A stretch of DNA of 9,519 bases from an uncultured Mycoplasmatota bacterium (GTDB lineage: Bacteria > Bacillota_I > Bacilli_A > RF39 > UBA660). The position numbers and the translations under genes are program-made. Under the pieces are notes generated by a model. The model saw nothing but the letters and a program-made list of their open reading frames with translations. It ran no database searches and was not told the DNA's origin. Shown here one piece after another: positions 1 through 6,600 of the stretch. The DNA lies in NCBI GenBank assembly GCA_900553045.1, contig USBW01000016.1, forward strand, positions 1 to 9,519. The letters are read 5' to 3'. Numbering within the stretch: the first letter of the stretch is position 1; every line of letters starts with the position of its first letter.

Positions 1-1
1 T

Positions 2-370
2 AATATGATAGAAGGTACTACTACATGGTATCTAGGAAATGTAATGAGTGGTGATTCTTATAAATTAGCAAAGTATACAGATGAAACGGGTAATAATTTA
101 ACATCAAATGTAACTGAATCTAAAATAGGGTTACTTCGCTATGGAGAATTAATGGCCGGTCAATTTGATAGATATGATAATAATACACGTTATTGGTTAT
201 TAACACCATTTGGCACAGTTAATGCATTTGGTAGTATTAGTATGATCTACAGCCCATTAGAATTAGAAACAAACAGTATCAAGCCAGCTTTCAATCTAAA
301 AGAAAACGTCATAATAACAGGTGGAGATGGAACTAAAAATAATCCTTTTCAAATAAAATTAGAAGAATAG
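2..370 (+). CDS. C-terminal part of a putative exported surface protein (5' end outside window)
   Basis: The frame is already open at base 2, so the ATG at base 5 is probably internal: it has no ribosome-binding site inside the window and the gene most likely starts upstream. About 122 residues are visible. The end carries an aromatic 'YWLLTP' segment and then 'KPAFNLKENVIIT' followed by 'GGDGTKNNPF'. From memory, this pattern (W-x-L-T-P, later R/K-P-x-x-N-L-K, then a G-D/N-G-T-x-x-N-P-F/Y tail) closes many large secreted or pilin-like proteins of uncultured gut Firmicutes, some annotated with DUF6273. There are no cysteines, sortase motif or membrane segment in this part, so any signal peptide or anchor would be N-terminal and off-window. 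No clear terminator follows. The family assignment comes from motif pattern only, and the biological role is unknown. Confidence 0.6.
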   Translation, partial: NMIEGTTTWYLGNVMSGDSYKLAKYTDETGNNLTSNVTESKIGLLRYGELMAGQFDRYDNNTRYWLLTPFGTVNAFGSISMIYSPLELETNSIKPAFNLKENVIITGGDGTKNNPFQIKLEE

Positions 371-462
371 ATTTCTTAATGAAAAGAATACTTTAGACTT
401 GTAAAATGATAAAACTTTATGTTAATATTAAGTTAGTAAAAATAAGAAAGAAGGTAATAACT

Positions 463-489
463 ATGAATAAATTAGATTATCAAAATTAG
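463..489 (+). other. Short gene start (MNKLDYQN, stop) next to the IS3 element; possible interrupted gene
   Basis: An ATG at 463 follows an AGAAGGT ribosome-binding site with sensible spacing, but the frame stops at TAG 487-489, about 7 bases before the IS3 end. A weak promoter-like pair lies upstream (TTGTAA 399-404, TAATAT 423-428, 18-bp spacer). Either IS insertion and later decay removed the rest of a gene, or this is a leader peptide or a chance start. No continuation was recognised beyond the right end of the IS at 1828-1930. Low confidence. Confidence 0.25.
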
Positions 490-530
490 GGACTTATGTC
501 AAGAAAGTGGACACATTTTAGAGGGGGTTT

Positions 531-1433
531 TTATAAATCTAGGCTGTTTTCAAACTGAATTGGAGATAAAAAGTTAAGAGCAGAATGAGATCTTTTAGTA
601 TTATAAAAACCCTCGATGTATTCAAAACAAGCCCCCTTAACATCATCTAGTGTAAAGAGTTCTTTTTGGTAAAGACACTCTTTTTTTATGAGAGAATGAA
701 AAGATTCTTGATTAGCATTTTCGTCGCAAGAGTGTTTAAGAGAGGTGTAAGAAAAAACACAATGATTTTTTATTAATAATCTACGGTAGGCAAAAGAGCG
801 ATACTGGGAACCTTTATCAGAATGTACGATGACAATGTTATCAGGTTTACGAATTTTATAAGCCTTTTTAAAAACATTCATAACGAGTTCTTTTTTCATG
901 TTAGTAGAAACTTCCCAAGCAATAATTTTTCTTGAATAGAGATCCATAATAGAAGCAAGATAAACAGTGCCATCATATTTAGTTTTGATATAAGTAATGT
1001 CAGAAACCCAAACTTGATTAATATTAGAAATAGTAAAATCTTTTACAAGATTTTCAATTAAACTTTTTTCTTTATCAGTAAGATTAGAATTATGTTTGGG
1101 AAAAGAAGTATACACACTACTTTTGATACCTAAGATTTGCATAAAAGCAAGGACAGTTTTTTGTGAGATTTTGATGCCTTCTTTGCGAAGTTCAGCAGTA
1201 ATTTTAGGAGAACCATAAATCTTATTAGAATTAAGATAAATGTCTAAAATTCGGCTTGAAATAAAGGAATTATACTCAAGTTTTTTCTTTCTATTATTTA
1301 CAGTTTCAAGGTATTTGTAATAAGTAGATCTATTATAATCTAAAGAATTACAAATGGTAGAAATAGGAAAGAAAGAAGATTCACGAGTAATAAAAGAATG
1401 AATTACTTCTGACTGGCAAAGAAGGCAGCCGCT
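531..1433 (-). CDS. IS3-family transposase OrfB (catalytic part, made as OrfAB fusion by -1 frameshift)
   Basis: This is the DDE integrase-type catalytic domain (rve fold), which cuts and joins the IS ends. The frame is open without a stop from the frameshift site at 1433 to TAA at 531-533, giving 300 codons. The first ATG is not until 1142, so a start there would lose about 97 residues of normal IS3 OrfB sequence, including the conserved 'KIYGSPKI' region (Y-G-x-P/R-x-I). Translation therefore most likely enters by -1 slippage from orfA, giving a fusion of about 381 residues, the usual size for OrfAB. Catalytic residues in fusion numbering are D226 in 'WVSDITYI', D287 in 'HSDKGSQY' and E324 in 'NQESFHSLIKKE'. 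The last two are separated by 36 residues, one more than the usual 35, because of an extra residue in 'CDENANQE'. The typical C-terminal 'FYNTKRSHSALNFLSPIQFE' is present. Nothing is broken. Confidence 0.9.
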   Translation of the reverse strand, partial: SGCLLCQSEVIHSFITRESSFFPISTICNSLDYNRSTYYKYLETVNNRKKKLEYNSFISSRILDIYLNSNKIYGSPKITAELRKEGIKISQKTVLAFMQILGIKSSVYTSFPKHNSNLTDKEKSLIENLVKDFTISNINQVWVSDITYIKTKYDGTVYLASIMDLYSRKIIAWEVSTNMKKELVMNVFKKAYKIRKPDNIVIVHSDKGSQYRSFAYRRLLIKNHCVFSYTSLKHSCDENANQESFHSLIKKECLYQKELFTLDDVKGACFEYIEGFYNTKRSHSALNFLSPIQFENSLDL

Positions 1434-1675
1434 TTTTTTAAGATATCAATAGTTTCCTGTTGTTGTCTCGCTTGTTTCTCAAGTTTTTTGATTTGTTGTT
1501 GTGGAGAAACATAATCTCTATCAAAAACATGCGGATCTTTATTATAAGCGGTAATCCAATTTTCTAAAGTTTTAAGAGGAACATTAAGATCATCAGCAGT
1601 CTTAATAGTAGATGCTCCATTTTTAATAAGTTCAACAGCAGACTTTTTAAAATCAATATTATAATGCTTAGGCAT
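1403..1675 (-). CDS. IS3-family transposase OrfA (helix-turn-helix and leucine-zipper protein)
   Basis: A 90-residue protein that recognises the IS ends and, when made alone, usually regulates transposition in this family. Residues of about 15-45 form a helix-turn-helix of the transposase_8 type ('TADDLNVPLKTLENWI'). Residues of about 60-85 form a heptad-patterned helix ('IKKLEKQARQQQETIDILK') acting as a dimerisation zipper. The start ATG at 1673-1675 has a near-perfect ribosome-binding site on the minus strand (AAAGGAGGT, core at 1683-1688, about 7 bases away). The stop at 1403-1405 overlaps orfB by about 30 bases, and the A7G slippery run lies 28-35 bases before it. A candidate promoter and a stem-loop leader lie upstream at 1731-1789. 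Confidence 0.9.
   Translation of the reverse strand: MPKHYNIDFKKSAVELIKNGASTIKTADDLNVPLKTLENWITAYNKDPHVFDRDYVSPQQQIKKLEKQARQQQETIDILKKAAAFFASQK
1431..1441 (-). promoter_or_regulatory. Programmed -1 ribosomal frameshift site (A7G) joining orfA to orfB
   Basis: On the minus strand the sequence is TTA AAA AAA GCG in the orfA frame (T7 on the plus strand at 1433-1439). Slipping back one base at the two AAA lysine codons moves translation into the orfB frame, which then stays open for 300 codons. A6G or A7G runs at the orfA/orfB overlap are the established IS3-family frameshift signal. The downstream stimulatory structure was not worked out. Confidence 0.8.
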
Positions 1676-1730
1676 AAATGTTACCTCCTTTCTAAGAAAT
1701 AATAAATTAAATAGTGCTTTAATGAGTTGA

Positions 1731-1759
1731 TAACATCAAAATGGAATATTTTGATGTTA
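1731..1759. repeat. Perfect 12-bp inverted repeat in the IS3 orfA leader
   Basis: TAACATCAAAAT (1731-1742) and ATTTTGATGTTA (1748-1759) are exact reverse complements around a 5-base loop. It lies between the candidate orfA promoter and the orfA ribosome-binding site, so it would form a 5' stem-loop in the orfA mRNA or act as a DNA operator. It is not followed by a U-run in either direction, so it is not a classical terminator. The half-site TAACATCA recurs at 1877-1884. Confidence 0.7.
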
Positions 1760-1764
1760 ATAAA

Positions 1765-1789
1765 ATTATAAAGCATAAGATGTTGTCAA
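1765..1789 (-). promoter_or_regulatory. Candidate orfA promoter with consensus hexamers but short spacer
   Basis: On the minus strand there is TTGACA (1789-1784) and TATAAT (1770-1765), both perfect consensus, but only 13 bases apart instead of about 17. Such spacing should make a weak promoter unless DNA topology or a factor compensates. The predicted start near 1758 is the base of the 1731-1759 stem-loop, so the transcript would begin with that hairpin and then reach the orfA ribosome-binding site at 1688. Confidence 0.4.
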
Positions 1790-1827
1790 GGAAAAATAAA
1801 TCTCACTAACGTTCGTCCTTGACAACA
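1781..1827. repeat. Perfect 12-bp inverted repeat at the IS3 right-hand terminus
   Basis: TGTTGTCAAGGA (1781-1792) and TCCTTGACAACA (1816-1827) are exact reverse complements 23 bases apart. The outer arm is the IS terminus; the inner arm supplies the -35 (TTGACA) of the candidate orfA promoter. The terminal sequence is therefore duplicated inside the element in inverted orientation. It may serve transposase binding, or form a long hairpin in transcripts that enter the IS from outside. Confidence 0.7.
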
Positions 1828-1930
1828 AGATGGACAGTGCAAGAATAAAAATGATTTGATAAACTTGAATAATATCTAACATCATGTTAACATAAATATA
1901 TAAGATAAAAAATGGAAGGAAGGGATTATT

Positions 1931-2062
1931 ATGGATAGTAAATGGTCTTTAACTATATTTGATACCCCCGGAAAAAACTGTCCACTAAATATACTAACAC
2001 CCTATACTAGCAACCGTTTACAAATAGTTAATCGGGGGGGGGGCAGTTTAGTAAATATCTAA
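1931..2062 (+). pseudogene. Short reading frame with G10 tract; possible decayed surface-protein fragment
   Basis: An ATG at 1931 has a strong purine-rich ribosome-binding site (GGAAGGAAGGG, 1914-1924, 6 bases away) and gives 43 residues. The middle reads 'LNILTPYTSNRLQIVNRGGG', which recalls the W/L-x-L-T-P segment of gene 1 (2-370). The frame crosses ten Gs (2034-2043). With 11 or 8 Gs it would instead run to TAG at 2104-2106 and include 'SNIITVFYNGRGTG', which faintly recalls the tail of gene 1. The leader AATGGAAGGAAG (1911-1922) is repeated exactly in front of the next gene (2137-2148), suggesting related leaders. It could be a remnant of a paralogous surface-protein gene, a phase-variable small gene, or a chance frame behind a duplicated leader. 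Not recognised with certainty. Confidence 0.35.
2034..2043. repeat. Homopolymer run of ten Gs
   Basis: Ten consecutive Gs in a strongly AT-rich region, inside the 1931 reading frame and about 110 bases before the start of the surface-protein gene at 2156. Such tracts are prone to slipped-strand length change. A -2 or +1 change would move the end of the frame from 2062 to 2106. Confidence 0.9.
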
Positions 2063-2155
2063 GTAATATAATTACTGTCTTTTATAATGGTAGAGGAACA
2101 GGATAGGTGTATTCTGTTTTTTCGGTATATAAATATAATGGAAGGAAGATGTAAG

Positions 2156-3469
2156 GTGAAGAAAAAAGAAGATATTATAATAGCAGTATTATTGTTTGTA
2201 ATGGTTATATCTATAGTAGGAGTAAGTTATGCTATTTTTGCCGTAACTAATCTTTCTAATGAAAATACGATCAGTTTAGGCCAAATAAGTATGAGTTATA
2301 CAGAACCAGAGAATGCTTTAGTTTTAGAGAATGCTTTACCAATGAGCGATGAAGATGGTAAAGCCCAAAGTGATTACTTTGAGTTTAAAATAACAACCCA
2401 TGCCACAACTGATGCCGATGATAGCAATGGGCTAACAATACCTTATGAGATAGTTATTGACTCATTAGCAAGGGATGAAGGAATGTCTTCCTTATCTACT
2501 TCTGATATAAAGGTATATTTAACTAAAGTAGTAGGTGGAGCAGAAGAAGAGGTAGTTGCTCCAGCAATTTTAAGTGATATACTTTATGCTGCTGGAGACT
2601 TACTTAGTGTTTCACCTTTATATGTCACTAGTGACATTCATCGTAATGCAGGAAGTGAAATGACGACAACTTATCGTTTGCGTGCCTGGATTGACGAAAG
2701 TGTTGATGCAAGTAAGTATTCTGATGCTACTTATCAGTATAAATTTAGAGTAAATGTAAATTCACATGTAACAGTAGTAAACAATCTTGATCCTGATTGG
2801 ATAATGTATACTAATGATGAAGGGCTATTTTATGCATTATTTACTTTAGATAGTAAAACTTTGCCAGAAAATAGAGTATATAATGATGTAACTTATACTA
2901 AGACAGAGGAGATAGATGTTTCAGAGCAACAAAATGCTTCAGTAATTCTTGGAATATATGAAGATGCAAATGGCAATAAAATAGGAATAATTGGTCAGGA
3001 TGGTGGAGTAATTGCTCCTGAAGATAGTTCTGCCATGTTTCGAAACTTAAGTTCTTTTGTATTATCGCCAGAAGTATCTAGTGACCCTGATTCTGGTGGT
3101 GGTAGTATCACTGGAACGATGGTGTCGAATTTAGAGATCTTGGATTTAACCTATCTTGATGTATCAAGAGTAACAAATATGGCTGATATGTTTAACTCAA
3201 ATTTTACATTGAAAAATATTGTTTTTGGGGATAACTTTGATACCAGCAATGTCACTAATATGACCAGTATGTTTATGATGTGCATCTCATTAACAGAGTT
3301 AGATTTATCTAGTTTTGACACTAGTAATGCTACTGATATGAGAGGAATGTTTTATAATACTTCGGATTTACAACAAGTTACAGTTGGCTGTGATTGGACT
3401 ACAGAAAACGCTGATGTGAGCATGATGTTTGATAATTCTGGTGTAAGCGAAGTAACAGTAGTTTGTTAA
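2156..3469 (+). CDS. Surface protein: TasA-like membrane-anchored N-terminus fused to BspA-type DUF285 repeats
   Basis: The GTG at 2156 is preferred over ATGs at 2087 and 2138 because GGAAGGA (2140-2146) lies about 9 bases before it and the protein then begins 'MKKKEDIIIAVLL', a normal export signal; this gives 437 residues. Residues of about 7-29 are a hydrophobic signal or anchor ending 'SYAIFA'. Residues of about 30-205 ('ISLGQISMSYTE', then a beta-rich region) resemble the SipW-dependent TasA/camelysin-like exported proteins of low-GC Firmicutes. Residues of about 230-320 match the lead-in of BspA proteins ('GVIAPEDSSAMFRNL'). Residues 321-437 hold about four DUF285 repeats, the clearest being 'FDTSNVTNMTSMF' and 'FDTSNATDMRGMF'. 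There is no LPxTG motif. A cell-surface adhesin or matrix role is inferred from families. It is followed by a terminator, so it is probably monocistronic. Confidence 0.85.
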   Translation: MKKKEDIIIAVLLFVMVISIVGVSYAIFAVTNLSNENTISLGQISMSYTEPENALVLENALPMSDEDGKAQSDYFEFKITTHATTDADDSNGLTIPYEIVIDSLARDEGMSSLSTSDIKVYLTKVVGGAEEEVVAPAILSDILYAAGDLLSVSPLYVTSDIHRNAGSEMTTTYRLRAWIDESVDASKYSDATYQYKFRVNVNSHVTVVNNLDPDWIMYTNDEGLFYALFTLDSKTLPENRVYNDVTYTKTEEIDVSEQQNASVILGIYEDANGNKIGIIGQDGGVIAPEDSSAMFRNLSSFVLSPEVSSDPDSGGGSITGTMVSNLEILDLTYLDVSRVTNMADMFNSNFTLKNIVFGDNFDTSNVTNMTSMFMMCISLTELDLSSFDTSNATDMRGMFYNTSDLQQVTVGCDWTTENADVSMMFDNSGVSEVTVVC

Positions 3470-3477
3470 ATGTGATA

Positions 3478-3526
3478 AAAAATCAAGGGTGAATGATTTA
3501 GTTTGTTTAGACCTTTGATTTTTATT
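3478..3526 (+). terminator. Rho-independent terminator after the surface-protein gene
   Basis: AAAAATCAAGGGT (3478-3490) pairs with ACCTTTGATTTTT (3511-3523), giving 13 bp with one G-U pair and a 20-base loop. The 3' arm ends in a T-run. It begins 9 bases after the stop codon at 3467-3469 and separates this gene from nifJ. Confidence 0.75.
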
Positions 3527-3599
3527 ATGCACTTATAATTATTAGAATATTTTTACTTTTGTTTTAAAATACAGTGTTTTTAAATTTCTTAAAATGCGC

Positions 3600-3617
3600 T
3601 ATAATGAAAATGGTGAT
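3600..3617 (+). promoter_or_regulatory. nifJ -10 element and ribosome-binding site
   Basis: A perfect TATAAT lies at 3600-3605, but the -35 is poor (TTTTTA at 3577-3582, 17-bp spacer). GGTGAT at 3612-3617 matches the anti-Shine-Dalgarno sequence of 16S rRNA and sits 4 bases before ATG 3622, in proper register. If this -10 is used, the mRNA starts at about 3612 with a leader of only about 10 bases, which would rule out the upstream ATG at 3574. An unseen promoter further upstream is also possible. Confidence 0.4.
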
Positions 3618-3621
3618 AAAA

Positions 3622-6600
3622 ATGGAACAAAAAATAATTGATGGTAATACAGCGTGTGCTCTTATGTCATATATGTTCACAGAAGCTTGTGGGATCTATC
3701 CGATAACTCCTGCATCTTCAATGGCTGAAAATGTTGATGTTTATGCAGCAAATGGCATGAAGAACTTTTTTGGTGAAACAGTCAAAGTAATTGAGATGCA
3801 AAGTGAAGCAGGTGCAATCGCAGCTGTTCATGGCATGTTACAAAATGGTGTTTTGGCTACAACTTATACAGCTTCCCAAGGACTTTTATTAATGCTTCCT
3901 AATATGTATAAAATAGCAGGAGAGATGCTACCTTGTGTAATTCATGTAGCAGCCCGTACAATAGCTACTCATGCTTTATCGATCATGGGGGATCATAGTG
4001 ATATTTATGCTGCAAGACCAACCGGCTTTGCTCTTCTTTCTTCAAGCTCAACAGATGATATTATGATCATGACTGCTCTTGCTCATCTTGCAGCAATCAA
4101 AGGACGCGTACCTTTCTTACATTTTTTTGATGGTTTTAGAACTAGTCATGAATATAATAAAATTAATGTCCCTGATTTTGATAAGATAAAAGCTTTAATT
4201 GATCAAGATGCAATCACTCTATTTAGAAAGAACAGTTTAGATATTGCAAATCCTACTACTAGGGGAACTAACCAAGGTGATCAAATGTACTTTCAACAAG
4301 TTGAAGCAAGAAATAAATATTATGATGCCTTACCAGATGTAGTAGAATCCTATTTAGAAAAATTAAATGCTATTAGTAAGACAGACTATCGACTATTTAA
4401 TTATTATGGCGATAAAAAAGCAACCAAAGTAATTGTTGCTATGGGATCAGTCTGTGAGACTATCAAAGAATTTTTAGATTATAAAAGCAAAGGCTTAGGT
4501 CTAATTGAAGTCCACCTATATCGTCCTTTTTCTAAAAAACATTTATTAAAAGCTCTACCTAAGACAGTTAAAAAAATTGCGGTTTTAGATCGTACAAAAG
4601 AAGCAGGAAGCAGTGGCGAACCATTATATTTAGACATAGTTGAGTTCGTCAAATCTTTAAATTTAAAAATCGAAGTAGTTGGTGGAAGATATGGCTTATC
4701 TAGTAAAAATACTAATCTAAACGATATTGAAGCTATCTATGATTATTTAAACGGCAGTAAGTTACATAAGTTTACTGTAGGAATTGTCGATGATGTCACA
4801 AACTTAAGTCTTACCCGTACTAAGACTAAATTTCCTAAGAAAGATGAGGAAGAAATTTTGATTTATGGTTATGGCTCTGATGGTATGGTAACTACTTCTA
4901 AAGATATTTTGACGATTATTGGTAACAATACTCAAGATTATGTTCAGGGTTATTTTGAGTATGACTCTAAAAAATCTGGAGGAGTTACTAAGTGTCACTT
5001 ACGTTTTAGCAAGCAAAAGATTAAAAGTACTTATTATGTCGAAAATCCTAAAATGGTCATCTGTAGTAAGGATACTTATCTTACTAAGTACGAGGTTTTA
5101 AAAGGAATTAAGGAAGGCGGAGTATTCTTACTTAATACTGAACATGACAAAGACACTTTAAAAGAGATTTTGCCACAAGAAGTAATAAAAATATTAAAAG
5201 AAAAAAAGATCAAGTTTTATACTATTAATGCTTCTAAAATAGCAAGAGAAAACAATATTCCTAATAAAATTAGTATGATTATGGAAATGGCTATTTTACA
5301 TCTTATGAATAGACTTCCATTGGAAGAAGTTACGCATCTTATGAACGAACAGATCGAAAAGAACTTTAGAAGAAAAGGGGAAGAGATTGTAAATTCTAAT
5401 AAAAATGCTTTAAAAGAGGCGACTACGACTTTAGAAGAAGTAGATGTAAGCAGTTTGCAAAGTGATCTTGTTATGGAAAAAGTTGAAAACAGTATCTTTT
5501 CTATGCTTGAGCATGCTAAGGGTGATGATATTCCCGTAAGTATGTTTGCTGATAGAGCAGATGGTATTTATGAGCCAGGTTTATCAAAATTAGAAAAACG
5601 TGGTTTGAGTAATATTGTCCCATTTTATAACAATGAGAAATGTATCAGTTGTAATTTCTGTTCCTTTGTTTGTCCACATGGGGTAATAAGACCTTATTTA
5701 TTAAGTAAGGAAGAGTATGAGAATGCTCCAGAGATCGTTAAAAAAGATTGCAAAGAAACTAAAATTAAGGATGAAGCTTACTATTTTACAGTAGGAATTT
5801 CACCAATGGATTGTACGGGCTGTGGCCTTTGTGCTAATGCTTGTCCAACCATTGCTCTTGCTATGCAAGATATGGAGTCAAAAAAAGATGAGCTTTTAGA
5901 AAAGTATGCTTATCTTTCTAATCGGGTAAGTTATAAAAATCCTTATAAAAGGACGACAGTTAAAGGCAGTCAATTTGAAAGACCACTTTTCGAGTTTCAT
6001 GGTGCTTGTGCTGGTTGTGGAGAGACACCATACTTAAAGTTACTTACCCAATTATTTAAAGATCGCCTAATTATTGCTAATGCTACTGGATGTTCTTCAA
6101 TTTATGGAGCTAGTCTTCCTAATACTCCATATTCAGTGCCGTGGATCAATTCATTATTTGAAGATAATGCGGAGTTCGGTTATGGTATTAGAGTAGCAGA
6201 AGATAAAATGCACGAAAAAATTCAAAATATTTTAAGCGCTAACAAGGATAAAGTAAGTTCTAAGAATAAAGAGTTAATTGAAAAATATCTAGCCAAAGAA
6301 GAAGGCAGCCAAGAAGAATTTTATGATAATTTTGACTTTACAGAGTTAAAAGAGTTGGAGCCTTTAAAGAAGTTTATCAAGGATAAATCAATTTGGTTAG
6401 TTGGTGGTGACGGTTGGGCATATGATATTGGTTATGGTGGTATTGATCACGTTATCGCTAATAAGGAAAACGTTAATATTTTAGTACTTGATACGGAGGT
6501 TTATTCTAATACAGGAGGACAAGCATCTAAATCAACTAGGATGGGAGCAGTTGCTAAATTTGCAGCAGCTGGTAAGAAGACTAATAAGAAAGATCTTGCT

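Larger units (their letters stand above)
497..1824 (-). mobile_element. IS3-family insertion sequence (orfA/orfB with frameshift), apparently complete
   Basis: The element is about 1.33 kb and holds orfA (1403-1675) and orfB (531-1433) on the minus strand. The ends were placed where TGTCAAG (497-503) faces CTTGACA (1818-1824), which gives the TG...CA termini typical of the IS3 family. Beyond 7 bp the two ends match poorly. The flanking triplets (TTA on the left, ACA on the right) are not a target duplication, so the limits could be off by several bases: the right end may be 1827, where TGTTGTCAAGGA also begins with TG. Both reading frames and the catalytic triad are intact, so the element may still be active. 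A similar end sequence recurs at 8501. Confidence 0.8.

Noticed and set aside
2087..2155. Upstream ATGs (2087, 2138) as start of the surface-protein gene
   Set aside because: They would put a charged 23-residue extension ahead of a typical export signal and lack ribosome-binding sites; GTG 2156 has GGAAGGA at good spacing.
3574..3621. Upstream ATG (3574) as start of nifJ
   Set aside because: No ribosome-binding site; the extra 16 residues are not part of the family N-terminus, and TATAAT at 3600 lies inside that extension.
4804..4998. Minus-strand frame of 64 codons inside nifJ
   Set aside because: It lies wholly within nifJ on the other strand, has no recognisable domain, and is an expected shadow in AT-rich coding DNA.
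4919..5101. Plus-strand frame of 60 codons inside nifJ in another frame
   Set aside because: Overlaps the conserved nifJ frame and has no ribosome-binding site or family likeness.
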